DNA from: a bacterium
GTDB lineage: Bacteria > Bacteroidota > Bacteroidia > Cytophagales > Thermonemataceae
NCBI GenBank assembly: GCA_025362415.1
Contig: JANYGM010000254.1
Coordinates: 1 to 10,446, forward strand
Direction of reading: 5' to 3'
Length of the DNA stretch: 10,446 nucleotides
Made by a program: the position numbers and the translations under genes. Positions 1-7,426 of this stretch are shown one piece after another. The stretch's first letter is position 1; each line of letters starts with the position of its first letter. The notes beneath the pieces are model-generated. The model worked only from the letters and a program-made list of their open reading frames with translations, made no database searches and was not told the DNA's origin.

Positions 1-177
1 TTCTTAATTAATTTTAAAATATAAAATACAAAATACAAAATACAAAATACAAAATACAAAATACAAAATACGAAATACAAAATACGAAATACGTTTTTTA
101 TCATAAATAAATTTCGTACTTCGTACTTCGTACTTCAAACCTCGTACCTCAAACTTCAAACCTCGTATCTCAAAAAA
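1..177. repeat. Period-7 degenerate tandem repeats after the lolA-like gene
   Basis: From about 15 to 95 the + strand repeats a 7-mer (aaaatac, with acgaaat variants) about ten times. After a short AT spacer, 111-174 carries a second heptamer series (cttcgta, then acctcgt and cttcaaa variants). The two halves are partly complementary (acgaaatacg near 88 against cgtacttcgt near 116, one mismatch), so the block could fold back. It starts immediately after the stop codon of the lolA-like gene. The second series shares two exact 13-mers with the block after the TPR gene (142-154 = 5455-5467; 156-168 = 5462-5474). The period is uniform and there are no spacers, so this is not a CRISPR array. Function is unknown. 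Confidence 0.85.
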
Positions 178-858
178 TTATCTCATATCATTTTCTACCA
201 CGCCAGGATAAGAAGATTTGTTGAAGTTAAAATAATTATCCCCTACTTCTATTTGGTAAGCTATCTCTGAAATAGTATATTTAAAACGGTTTTGATTTTT
301 CTCAAAAATTTCCCAACTTTTCACACTATGAGTAGCTTTATTGATTTTTAGGCGGATTTTGAAATGCTTTTTATTCTTATCAATTGGTTGTAAATCAATG
401 ATTTGATACGTTTTCTTTCCCTCTGTTACTTCTTCTATCAACGCATATTTATAGTCTTTTTTGTATAAAGTAAAGACTTTATCAGGCGTAATTTCGCTGT
501 CTTCTGGTGTATAATCAGAGATATTTACTTCGTTTGACTCCTTCAAATACGTCCAAACAGTCTTTCCGTTGTTGATAACTTCTTGGTCTGTTACTTCTTT
601 CGTATTGACAAGTTTGGTAAGTTTTAGGCGGAACTTATTTTTTTTCATTACAAATTCTCCTTTTACGGCATCTTGTATTTTGTTGGCAGGGTTGCTGATT
701 TCATAGCTAAATTTGGCTTTGAGTGCAGAAGTTTCCTTAAATTTCTGTTCTACTCGTACCAAAATATCTTGTGCTTTTTGCTCTTGTGTTTGCGCAAAAA
801 CATTGCTATTGATTGAAAGAACAACAAAAAGTGTTATTGTTTTAAATAATTGTTTCAT
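178..858 (-). CDS. lolA: LolA-like outer-membrane lipoprotein carrier protein
   Basis: The product has 226 residues. Residues 1-22 form a signal peptide (short basic start, hydrophobic core, cleavage likely at NVFA|Q), so it should be periplasmic. The mature part shows the LolA/LppX-like pattern of alternating beta-strands: a helical start (KAQDILVRVEQKFKE), a strand with FSYEIS, then KGEFVMKKNKFRLKL, the TVWTYLKESNEVNISDY segment and a C-terminal NYFNFNKSSYPGV. In characterised systems LolA accepts lipoproteins from LolCDE in the inner membrane and carries them to the outer membrane. Bacteroidota have divergent LolA paralogues and no obvious LolB, so which cargo this copy carries is uncertain. 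The ATG at 858 directly precedes the signal peptide. It lies 240 bp after gldG on the same strand; a shared transcript is possible but not required. Repeats begin right after the stop. Confidence 0.82.
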   Translation of the reverse strand: MKQLFKTITLFVVLSINSNVFAQTQEQKAQDILVRVEQKFKETSALKAKFSYEISNPANKIQDAVKGEFVMKKNKFRLKLTKLVNTKEVTDQEVINNGKTVWTYLKESNEVNISDYTPEDSEITPDKVFTLYKKDYKYALIEEVTEGKKTYQIIDLQPIDKNKKHFKIRLKINKATHSVKSWEIFEKNQNRFKYTISEIAYQIEVGDNYFNFNKSSYPGVVENDMR

Positions 859-1036
859 TAAATTTGTGTTTAAATTTTTGCGAAAATACGAAAATACATT
901 TGCATTTTGATAAAAAAAAACAAAATAGTTTAATCTAAATGTAAAAAAATAATGAATTTCTCCCTTTTTTGCTATAAATTCCCTGACTTCTGCTGTTGTT
1001 TCTAAAGTAAGAGGTACGAAATAAGAGTATAAACTA

Positions 1037-1044
1037 CAAATATA
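1037..1044 (-). promoter_or_regulatory. Candidate -7 box for the lolA-like gene
   Basis: The minus strand reads TATATTTG, a perfect match to the Bacteroidota TAnnTTTG element. It would give a leader of about 170 nt, and no TTG is visible at the -33 distance. Two nearer imperfect boxes (TATTTTCG at 881-888 and 889-896) could be used instead. Nothing else gene-like is visible in 859-1098; gttcttaagaac at about 1074-1085 is a perfect 12-bp palindrome just after gldG. Confidence 0.3.
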
Positions 1045-1098
1045 AAGTGTTGATAATTAAGTTATTAATCACCGTTCTTAAGAACTAAAAGTATCAAA

Positions 1099-2778
1099 TT
1101 ATGATTTTCCATATTTTCTTTTTCTCCAATAACCAAAAAGCAATCCAAAAACCACGACTACCAAAACAGGCACAACCATATTGATAAATTGCCATTTGGT
1201 GCGCTCATTTTGGAGTTTATTTTTATCTAATGGACGCATTTTTATCTCTTTATTTCTAGCAAGAATAATTCCTTTGTCATCTAAAAGATAGTCCACCGCA
1301 TTCAGAATGAACTTTTTGTTAGCAAAAGTAACACCTGTATTTTTGTCAAAACCAAGTGGCATATAAGCTCCTTTTTTGTAATTTGCTTCATTTCTAATCA
1401 TATCACCATCAGAACAAATAAGTATTTTTGTTTCTGCACCTTTTTCCACAAAATCCTTGCTACGTGCATCTGTGGGCGTGATACGGTTGCGGAAAAGTGA
1501 CGTAAATTTTCCTTCCAACAAGTACGCAATAGTTTTTGCACCTGCTTTATAATCTTCTAATTTGGGTTGTTCTCTGGCATCATTGTAAGTAATTTTGATG
1601 ATAGGTTTCATTATTTTAGTGTCGTTTGAAGTCATTGCAAGCGGTATTTTGCGTATTCCTTCAGCTTTTACAGTATCTAGCGTGCTTACGTAGCGTGTAT
1701 ATAAGGCATCTAAATTACGTACTATTGGATGTGGGAAAAAGCTCGTAATAAGTGGGTAATGTTTCCACATCATTTGCTCCATTTGGGGCTTGTCGCCCAT
1801 ATTTCCAACAATAAGGGCAAGTTGTCCGCAACTCAAATCTTCAATAAAATCATCATTAAAACGCACTCCATAACGAAAAAACATATCCGTAAGTTTGTGT
1901 TCGTAAGGAAACGCCACTGCTCCATCTTTATTTCTGATACTGTCTTCTCTCACATCTAACGCATCAATAAAAAACAGGGCTTTCCCACCTCTCATAATGA
2001 ATTGGTCAATTTTATACTTGTCATCATCACTAAAACTTTCAGTTGGTTTTGCTACAATAATAGCATCTAAACCATACAAATCTTTACTTTTCGTTAAATC
2101 AACATTAAAAGTTTGATAAGATTCACGTAAAGAACGGTCTGTATCAGCCACTTGCAGGAGTTGCAGTTCTCCGTGTCCAAACAAAAAACCTATTTTTTTG
2201 CTTTGTTTTGAGGTCATTTGTTTGATAGCTGCACCAAATTCATATTCTAGATTTTCTATGGATTGGTTTAAGATTTGGGCAGGATTTGCGACACTTGCTT
2301 TTTGGTCACCTTTTAGCAATAAAATAGCTTTTTCTGTGCCTTTATAAGACATTATTGCACCAGGGAAAACAAGTTTTTCTACTTTTTTGCCTTCTTCTGT
2401 TACTTTGATATTGGTTGCTTTGATACCTTTTTGCGAAAGTTCTTTAAAAAGGGAATCTTTTTGTGCCTCTTCTAGTTTCATTGGGTCAATAAAGCGGTAT
2501 TTGAGGTTTGCGCCTGCATAAACTTTGAACTCATCTAGGGTTTGTGCTATGGCATTGCGCATACGTTTAAATTCTGCTGGCAAACCATCACCTTCTAAAT
2601 AAATTTTTATAACTACTTCATCTTCAAGGTTTTCTATTGTTTTTTTTGTAGCATCAAGAATAGTATAGCGTTTGTCTTCTGTCAAATCTATTCTATAAAT
2701 AAAACTGCTTGCAAATACGTTTAGAGCAATAATAAGGGCTATTCCTGCCAAAAAATAAGAGATTTCTTTTCTTTTCAT
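1099..2778 (-). CDS. gldG: GldG, gliding-associated ABC system auxiliary protein
   Basis: The product has 559 residues from the ATG at 2778. An N-terminal membrane span (about 8-26) is followed by RIDLTEDKRYTILDAT, a signature of the GldG/ABC-2-associated auxiliary domain. A long extracytoplasmic region follows, with the FLFGHGELQ and GGKALFFIDAL segments, and a C-terminal span (about 531-551) ends in a basic WRKRKYGKS tail. In Flavobacterium johnsoniae GldA, GldF and GldG form an ABC-type complex linked to gliding. A longer reading from the GTG at 2799 adds seven residues, but that GTG lies inside a hairpin arm and the ATG product begins naturally with MKRKEISYFLAG, so I chose the ATG. gldF is usually directly upstream; here the upstream gene is divergent and no gldF is in the window. 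Upstream DNA is highly structured. Confidence 0.9.
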   Translation of the reverse strand: MKRKEISYFLAGIALIIALNVFASSFIYRIDLTEDKRYTILDATKKTIENLEDEVVIKIYLEGDGLPAEFKRMRNAIAQTLDEFKVYAGANLKYRFIDPMKLEEAQKDSLFKELSQKGIKATNIKVTEEGKKVEKLVFPGAIMSYKGTEKAILLLKGDQKASVANPAQILNQSIENLEYEFGAAIKQMTSKQSKKIGFLFGHGELQLLQVADTDRSLRESYQTFNVDLTKSKDLYGLDAIIVAKPTESFSDDDKYKIDQFIMRGGKALFFIDALDVREDSIRNKDGAVAFPYEHKLTDMFFRYGVRFNDDFIEDLSCGQLALIVGNMGDKPQMEQMMWKHYPLITSFFPHPIVRNLDALYTRYVSTLDTVKAEGIRKIPLAMTSNDTKIMKPIIKITYNDAREQPKLEDYKAGAKTIAYLLEGKFTSLFRNRITPTDARSKDFVEKGAETKILICSDGDMIRNEANYKKGAYMPLGFDKNTGVTFANKKFILNAVDYLLDDKGIILARNKEIKMRPLDKNKLQNERTKWQFINMVVPVLVVVVFGLLFGYWRKRKYGKS

Positions 2779-2793
2779 TAGTTTTTTGTCGTT

Positions 2794-2840
2794 CCCCACG
2801 TTCTACGTGGGGTTATGATTGTTAAACCCTTTCAGGGTTT
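2794..2840. repeat. Pair of REP-like hairpins abutting the gldG start
   Basis: Two compact perfect stem-loops lie in tandem: ccccacgt/acgtgggg (8 bp, loop tct, 2794-2812) and aaaccct/agggttt (7 bp, loop ttc, 2824-2840). The first ends 15 nt from the gldG ATG, so both would be in the gldG mRNA leader. Compact GC-rich palindromes in an AT-rich spacer resemble REP-type dispersed repeats. That assignment is inference from form only. Confidence 0.7.
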
Positions 2841-2848
2841 TAGACAAA

Positions 2849-3008
2849 AGACCTCCTGCGAAAGTCTAATTTATAAAAAAATACTATATAATAAGCTATT
2901 TGCGTATTTTACACCCTAAGGGTAGGTTTCTAAAACTTGCCTAAAAGGCAGTTTTAGAAACCTACCCTTAGGGTGTAAAATAAATACCAAGACTTTCGCA
3001 GGAAGTCT
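2849..3008. repeat. Nested inverted-repeat element with a ~37-bp stem
   Basis: Outer 19-bp arms (2849-2867 and 2990-3008) match at 18 of 19 positions, and each arm is itself partly self-complementary (agactt/aagtct in the right arm). Inside, 2905-2942 pairs with 2946-2982 over about 37 bp with one bulged T and a 3-nt loop. This internal stem contains acaccctaagggtaggtttc. No flanking target duplication is evident and no ORF is inside. It lies between two divergent genes, so it cannot terminate either one. It resembles a MITE or palindromic dispersed repeat. Confidence 0.8.
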
Positions 3009-3033
3009 AAATATTTCTTTTATAATTCAGCAA

Positions 3034-3041
3034 CAAAAGTA
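3034..3041 (-). promoter_or_regulatory. Candidate -7 box for gldG
   Basis: The minus strand reads TACTTTTG, a perfect TAnnTTTG match and the nearest good one upstream of gldG. If used, the leader would be about 250 nt and contain the whole stem-loop cluster at 2794-3008. No convincing -33 element is seen. Confidence 0.35.
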
Positions 3042-3093
3042 CAAAAAAAACTTATTATTTGGCACATAATTAAATAATTCTCTCAAAAAGCGT

Positions 3094-3101
3094 TATATTT
3101 G
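3094..3101 (+). promoter_or_regulatory. Candidate -7 box for the amidohydrolase gene
   Basis: TATATTTG is a perfect TAnnTTTG match lying 35 nt before the ATG at 3137, which predicts a leader of about 30 nt. A TTTG at 3058-3061 is 32 nt away, too far to be a standard -33 element. Confidence 0.5.
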
Positions 3102-3136
3102 AAACGAAATATCTTTATCTTATTAAATTTTATCTT

Positions 3137-4444
3137 ATGAAATATCTTTTTGTCATTTTAGTAATATTGTTCAATTTGAACTTACAAAATGTATCAGCAC
3201 AAAATCCACTTCCTGCAAAAAAACAAACCAAAGTAATTGTTTTGCAAAATGCCACACTGCACACTGCAAACGCTACTAATCAAGTTTTAGAAAAAGCTAC
3301 TATCATTTTTGAAAATGGCAAAATCACGCAAATAGGCACAAGTATTTCTACTCCTGCGGGTGCAGAAGTGATTGATATGAGCGGAAAACACGTTTATCCT
3401 GGTCTTATTTTGCCTTCTTCTACTGTCGGACTTACAGAAGTTGATGCAATACGTGCCACCCGTGATTTTAATGAAGTTGGGGCTTATAATCCGCATATTA
3501 GGGCGCAAATAGCCTACAATACTGATGCAGAAATGTTGCCTACAATCCGTAATAATGGCGTTTTGTTGGTGCAATCTACGCCACGAGGAGGTATTATTTC
3601 TGGAAGTTCGTCTGTGATGGAACTAGAAGGCTGGAATTGGGAAGATGCCACACTCAAAGCTGATGATGGTATTCATCTTAATTGGGTGAGTTTTTTTAGT
3701 TATAATTGGCAGCTTGGCGCAGTAGAAAAAAATAAAAATAGAGAGAAAAATCTCAATGAACTAAACGAATTTTTCATTACTTCTAAGGCTTATTCTCAAA
3801 ATCCTCAAAGCGCACAAGATACAAAAAATCTTCGTTTTGAGGCTATGAAAGGACTTTTTGATGGTTCAAAAAACTTGTATATTCACGCAGATTTAGGCAA
3901 AGAAATTGTTGAAGCCATTGATTTTGCTAAGAAAATGGGGGTTAAGAAAATTGTTCTTATTGGTGGCTCTGACTCGTGGATGCTTGTTGATTATTTGAAA
4001 GAAAATAATATTCCAGTTCTCCTAAACCGTCCACATAGTTTGCCAAATAGGGCTGATGATGATATTGATTTAGCTTATAAACTCCCTGCAATGCTGCAAA
4101 AAGCAGGTATTTTGGTAGGACTAAATTATGAAGGTGATATGGAAGCAATGGGAAGCCGTAATTTGCCTTTTGTGGCTGGCTCTGCGGCGGCTTATGGTGC
4201 GCCCTACGGACTTACAAAAGAAGATGCCCTAAAAATGATAACTGCTAATACAGCTCGTATTTTGGGTATTGATAAGCAAGTAGGTACATTAGAAGTAGGA
4301 AAAGAGGCTACACTTATTGTGTCTGGTGGTGATATTTTGGATATGAAAACCAGCAAAATAGAACTTGCTTTTGTCAAAGGTAAAAAACTCCTCTTAAACG
4401 ACAAACAAAAGGCACTTTATGAGAAATTTAAGCAAAAAGAATAA
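3137..4444 (+). CDS. Secreted amidohydrolase-superfamily protein lacking HxH
   Basis: The product has 435 residues with a signal peptide at about 1-21 (NVSA|Q), so it is periplasmic or exported. The small beta-domain (TKVIVLQNATLHT ... GKITQIG) and the C-terminal part (NTARILGID ... GTLEVGKEATLIV) are standard for the amidohydrolase superfamily. Other recognisable blocks are VDAIRATRDFNEVG, SGSSSVMELEGWNWED, LYIHAD with H250, and NRPHSLPNRADDDIDLAYK with H300. The first metal motif, normally HxH after the 'YPGL(I/F)' strand, is replaced here by ILPSST (91-96). From memory, related Bacteroidota proteins also lack it, so this may be a subfamily trait rather than recent decay. The substrate is unknown; enzymatic activity is uncertain. 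The gene is monocistronic between a divergent and a convergent neighbour. Confidence 0.8.
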   Translation: MKYLFVILVILFNLNLQNVSAQNPLPAKKQTKVIVLQNATLHTANATNQVLEKATIIFENGKITQIGTSISTPAGAEVIDMSGKHVYPGLILPSSTVGLTEVDAIRATRDFNEVGAYNPHIRAQIAYNTDAEMLPTIRNNGVLLVQSTPRGGIISGSSSVMELEGWNWEDATLKADDGIHLNWVSFFSYNWQLGAVEKNKNREKNLNELNEFFITSKAYSQNPQSAQDTKNLRFEAMKGLFDGSKNLYIHADLGKEIVEAIDFAKKMGVKKIVLIGGSDSWMLVDYLKENNIPVLLNRPHSLPNRADDDIDLAYKLPAMLQKAGILVGLNYEGDMEAMGSRNLPFVAGSAAAYGAPYGLTKEDALKMITANTARILGIDKQVGTLEVGKEATLIVSGGDILDMKTSKIELAFVKGKKLLLNDKQKALYEKFKQKE

Positions 4445-4448
4445 CTTC

Positions 4449-4471
4449 TAAGTAATTGTGAATTTTAAATT
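4449..4471 (+). repeat. AATT-rich 23-bp repeat, copy 1
   Basis: Identical over 23 bp to 10033-10055. Core: aattgtgaattttaaatt. It begins 4 bp after the stop codon of the amidohydrolase gene; the second copy begins at the stop codon of the EamA gene, in the same orientation. Confidence 0.8.
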
Positions 4472-4476
4472 TCAGT

Positions 4477-4514
4477 TCTTTGTTGGTGTTGCTACGCTAA
4501 AACACCAACAAAGA
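4477..4514. terminator. Convergent-spacer hairpin, possible bidirectional terminator
   Basis: A perfect 14-bp stem (tctttgttggtgtt pairing with 4501-4514) closes a 10-nt loop (gctacgctaa). It sits between two convergent genes, the expected place for a bidirectional terminator. Neither side has a T-run, so it is not a classical intrinsic terminator; it may instead be a REP-like repeat. Confidence 0.5.
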
Positions 4515-4560
4515 CATTAAAAAGCACTCTCAAACAAACTCTTAAAAGGAACTCTAAAAG

Positions 4561-4579
4561 TATAATTCGTAATTGAAAA
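4561..4579 (-). repeat. AATTCGTAATT repeat, copy 1
   Basis: Nineteen bases identical to 7660-7678 (core aattcgtaattg). Both copies lie 4-10 bp beyond the stop codon of a minus-strand gene, in the same orientation relative to it. Confidence 0.75.
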
Positions 4580-4589
4580 TTCGTAATTC

Positions 4590-5324
4590 TTAAAGATTAT
4601 ACCATTTTTTCTTTCTCCAGCTACTTAATTTGAGTTGGATAACACCAAAAAAGGCTTCTCTAAATATATTAGCGGACATTTTAGACTTGCCTTTGGTGCG
4701 GTCTGTAAAAATAATAGGTACTTCCGTAACCCTAAAACCATATTTCCACGTCTTAAACTTCATTTCTATCTGAAAAGCATAACCCACGAACTTAATATTA
4801 TCTAAATTAATAATTTCCAAAACTCTTCTTTTGTAACATTTAAAACCCGCAGTGGTATCAGAAATGGGCATTCCTGTTACAAAGCCCACATATTTACTAG
4901 CAAAATATGACATCAAAACCCTATGCATTGGCCAGTTCACTACGTTTACGCCTGTGGCATAACGTGAGCCAATAGCTAACTCCGTACCATTTTTGCAACT
5001 ATCATACAAATGTATCAAATCATCAGGATTATGAGAAAAATCTGCGTCCATTTCAAAAATATAATCATATTTTTTATTGAGTGCATACCTAAATCCGTGA
5101 ATGTAAGCCGTTCCTAAGCCAAGTTTGCCTGTTCTTTTCTCCAAAAATAAATTAGTAGAAAATTCTTTTTGTAAATCTTCTACTTTTTGTCCTGTACCAT
5201 CTGGTGAGCCATCATCAACAATAAGAATATCAAAACTTTTTGGCAAAGAAAAGACTTTCCTAATAATGGATTCAATGTTTTCTATCTCGTTATAAGTTGG
5301 AATAATTACTAATGAGTCGTTCAA
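4590..5324 (-). CDS. Polyprenol-phosphate mannosyltransferase (GT2, Dpm1-like)
   Basis: The product has 244 residues and is a family 2 glycosyltransferase of the dolichol/polyprenol-phosphate mannose synthase type. It shows PTYNE at 9-13, VDDGSPDGT at 36-44 (nucleotide-sugar binding), the DAD metal motif at 93-95 in EMDADFSHNP, the SDTTAGFKCY segment and the RTKGKSKMS segment near 213. It should transfer mannose from GDP-mannose to a polyprenyl phosphate at the inner face of the cytoplasmic membrane. There is no C-terminal membrane domain, so it is the short soluble/peripheral form. The start is TTG at 5324: no in-frame ATG gives a sensible N-terminus, and MNDSLVIIPTYNE matches the usual spacing to PTYNE. 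The product probably feeds protein or envelope glycan mannosylation, which is inference. A promoter-like box lies 58 bp upstream. Confidence 0.88.
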   Translation of the reverse strand: MNDSLVIIPTYNEIENIESIIRKVFSLPKSFDILIVDDGSPDGTGQKVEDLQKEFSTNLFLEKRTGKLGLGTAYIHGFRYALNKKYDYIFEMDADFSHNPDDLIHLYDSCKNGTELAIGSRYATGVNVVNWPMHRVLMSYFASKYVGFVTGMPISDTTAGFKCYKRRVLEIINLDNIKFVGYAFQIEMKFKTWKYGFRVTEVPIIFTDRTKGKSKMSANIFREAFFGVIQLKLSSWRKKKWYNL

Positions 5325-5381
5325 TGGCTGAATGTGAAGTTTGAATATAAAAGTTTAAGTTATTTGGTAATTTAGAGTACG

Positions 5382-5389
5382 CAAATTTA
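5382..5389 (-). promoter_or_regulatory. Candidate -7 box for the mannosyltransferase gene
   Basis: The minus strand reads TAAATTTG, a perfect TAnnTTTG match ending 57 nt before the TTG start. No -33 TTG is visible at the proper distance. Confidence 0.4.
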
Positions 5390-5443
5390 CGCAAAAAATT
5401 GCTTTTTTTAGAATTTTATTTTTGATTTTGATTTATTCGTTTA

Positions 5444-5474
5444 TATCTCGTATTTCGTACCTCAAACCTCGTAT
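5444..5474 (-). repeat. Heptamer-family repeat after the TPR gene
   Basis: Directly after the TPR gene's stop the minus strand reads tacgaggtttgaggtacgaa and continues with the same 7-bp rhythm. Two 13-mers are identical to the block after the lolA-like gene (142-154 and 156-168). Orientation relative to the preceding gene is the same in both places. Confidence 0.75.
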
Positions 5475-7379
5475 TTAATACAAGCGTAGCCCCATTACCA
5501 ACATATCTTCACTGCTTTTAGCAACTAATTTATCCAAATCATATTTCTGTTTATACATTGGTTGCTGATAATTTTGCTGTACAAGCCCAGAAAGTTCTTG
5601 TATTGGCTTAGACGCCATATAAATACGCATATTATCCGTAAGTGGGTATTGTGCTTTTGCAAAAGGATTACTTTCTAATGACTGGTTGCCTAGCTGAAAC
5701 TGCCCTGCTGTAACATCTTTTTGTTCGTTATCAACCATAAGTAACGTATAAACGCCTGTACCTGCTATTTCTACTACATTTTTTACAAAATCCACCATAA
5801 AAATACCAATTTGTATGCCATCTTTATTATCTTTCAAAACTTTTAACATATCTTGATTGACCTCAAACAAAATTTCATCAACATTAGCAATACTTTTCTC
5901 AATAACGGCTTTTCTAAGGGACAAACTACTCACAATAGAAAGCAAGCCTCCTGCCATATCTTGCGCTGTACAGGTTACAAGAGAAACATAAACCTTTTCA
6001 TTGCGCTGATGTGTCCAATAAAAACTACTTTCTATTTTACTCTTAGCTTTTGAAAAAATAAAATTATCTATAAAAACCAAATCAATTTCCAATTCTTTTG
6101 GCAAAATAGCGTGTTGTATGCGTGAAGCATATTGTGTATTCTCGTTATTTTCCTTGTTTTGTTTCTCAATTTCATTAAAAGCAAGTTCCAAATCTTTAGA
6201 TTTTCTTTTCGTTTCTTTGTTACTTCTTGTAAGAAAATACAAAAAAACAGAAGAAATAATAAGCCCTAGTGCCACAAGCGCACCCACAATATAGGTAATG
6301 CGTTGTTGGTCTTTTAGTTTTGCATTTTGTGCATTTGTTTCTTGTATATTAGCTTTATTTTGAGCATCTTGATAAGATTTTTCTAAGAAAGAGCGACTTT
6401 TCTCATTATTTTCATTAAAAAGCTCATCTTTGAGTTTCATAAATTTGGTTTGATACTTAAATGCCTCACCCATATTTCCCATTTTTTCGTATGTACGAAA
6501 AAGCAAATCATAAGCATCTTTTTCTTCAGGTTTTAGCTTATTTTTATTGGCAGTTTCCACTATATTTTCTGTTGCTATAATTACTTTGTCGTATTTTTTA
6601 GTCTGAAAAAGGATACGAGCAATGCCTAGTTCTGCCGTTATCTCCCCACGCAAGTCGTGAAATTCTTTTGAAAATTTAACCGCCTGATTATAAGACTCTA
6701 TGGCTTTTGCAAAATCTCCTTTTGCCTCATAAGTCTTACTAATAGCTTCAATTGTGGACGCAACGGCTTTCAAATCTTTTACTTTTTTACGTATTTCTAA
6801 GGCTTTTTCAAAGCTCGCAAGTGCTTCTGTGTATTTTTCTTCATCTTTATACAATTTCCCAAAACTGTTGTGTGCATATGCCACAAGCTTCTGGTCGTTG
6901 GCTGCAGTGCCTGCTTCTAGTGCTTTTTGAAAAGAAATATCTGCATCTTTATACTGTTTTTGAATGCGTTGGATTTCTCCAATATTATTGTAAGAATGCC
7001 CTTCCGCTTCTTTATCTTGATTTTTACGAGAACTTTCAGAAGATTGCACAAAAAAATCCAACGCATTGGTATAATCACCTGCATTTTTATAATTTACACC
7101 AATATAACTAAGTGCTTTATTAAGTCCTTTGCCATAAGCTACTTTTTCAGCTATTTTGAGTGCTTTTTTTCCGTATTCTATGCCCATAAGTGGGTTGGCG
7201 TTACGGTATTCCCAAGCAGCTTCATTAAGCAAATCCACACGAGCTACAGTTTCGTCTGTAATAATATTAAGACTATCCAATACGACTTCTAGTTTTGATT
7301 GTGCGTTGGTAGTATTAAATGCAAAAATATTGAGTAATAAACTTAGTAACAAACTAAGGAGAAAAGTGTTATAGCGCAT
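5475..7379 (-). CDS. TPR protein with membrane span and degenerate SpoIIE/PP2C domain
   Basis: The product has 634 residues: signal peptide (1-26), about six TPR units (roughly 86-119, 125-158, 165-198, 205-238, 245-278, 285-318), a coiled region, one membrane span (361-383), a short coiled coil (388-412), then a C-terminal region (415-634) that aligns by eye with SpoIIE-type PP2C phosphatases (YASRIQHAILP, FYW, GG-LSIVSSL, VNEILFEVN-like, EDMLVMGLRL). TPRs are predicted outside and the phosphatase-like part in the cytoplasm. The expected acidic metal ligands are all changed: SGDFYW is ESSFYW (D to S452), VDCTGHG is VTCTAQD (D to T469), the MDI Asp is Q523, the SDG Asp is K591, and DD near the end is E624-D625. 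It therefore looks like a pseudophosphatase, perhaps a scaffold or sensor. The frame is intact. The ATG at 7379 directly precedes the signal peptide. Confidence 0.85.
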   Translation of the reverse strand: MRYNTFLLSLLLSLLLNIFAFNTTNAQSKLEVVLDSLNIITDETVARVDLLNEAAWEYRNANPLMGIEYGKKALKIAEKVAYGKGLNKALSYIGVNYKNAGDYTNALDFFVQSSESSRKNQDKEAEGHSYNNIGEIQRIQKQYKDADISFQKALEAGTAANDQKLVAYAHNSFGKLYKDEEKYTEALASFEKALEIRKKVKDLKAVASTIEAISKTYEAKGDFAKAIESYNQAVKFSKEFHDLRGEITAELGIARILFQTKKYDKVIIATENIVETANKNKLKPEEKDAYDLLFRTYEKMGNMGEAFKYQTKFMKLKDELFNENNEKSRSFLEKSYQDAQNKANIQETNAQNAKLKDQQRITYIVGALVALGLIISSVFLYFLTRSNKETKRKSKDLELAFNEIEKQNKENNENTQYASRIQHAILPKELEIDLVFIDNFIFSKAKSKIESSFYWTHQRNEKVYVSLVTCTAQDMAGGLLSIVSSLSLRKAVIEKSIANVDEILFEVNQDMLKVLKDNKDGIQIGIFMVDFVKNVVEIAGTGVYTLLMVDNEQKDVTAGQFQLGNQSLESNPFAKAQYPLTDNMRIYMASKPIQELSGLVQQNYQQPMYKQKYDLDKLVAKSSEDMLVMGLRLY

Positions 7380-7406
7380 TTTGATAAGGTTTTATATAAT
7401 TGAGTG

Positions 7407-7414
7407 CAAAAGTA
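7407..7414 (-). promoter_or_regulatory. Candidate -7 box for the TPR gene
   Basis: The minus strand reads TACTTTTG, a perfect TAnnTTTG match 28 nt before the ATG. The -33 region would fall inside the terminator-like hairpin at 7427-7465, so terminator and promoter nearly overlap. Confidence 0.5.
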
Positions 7415-7426
7415 CCATTTTTAAAT

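Noticed and set aside
1..95. CRISPR-like array
   Set aside because: The unit is 7 bp with no spacers; it is a simple degenerate tandem repeat.
178..2778. Functional operon of gldG and the lolA-like gene
   Set aside because: The 240-bp gap with its own promoter-like boxes, and the lack of a known functional link, make this too weak to assert.
2779..2799. Seven-residue longer GldG starting at GTG 2799
   Set aside because: The GTG is in a hairpin arm of a repeat and the extra residues are not a plausible start; the ATG at 2778 fits the signal anchor.
2849..3008. Riboswitch or rho-independent terminator
   Set aside because: The long, nearly perfect stem and outer inverted repeats look like a dispersed DNA element; no T-tract follows and it is upstream of both neighbours.
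6752..7374. Plus-strand open frames of 72-121 codons
   Set aside because: They are antisense to the TPR gene, have Cys/Phe/Leu/Ile-rich shadow composition and no motif.
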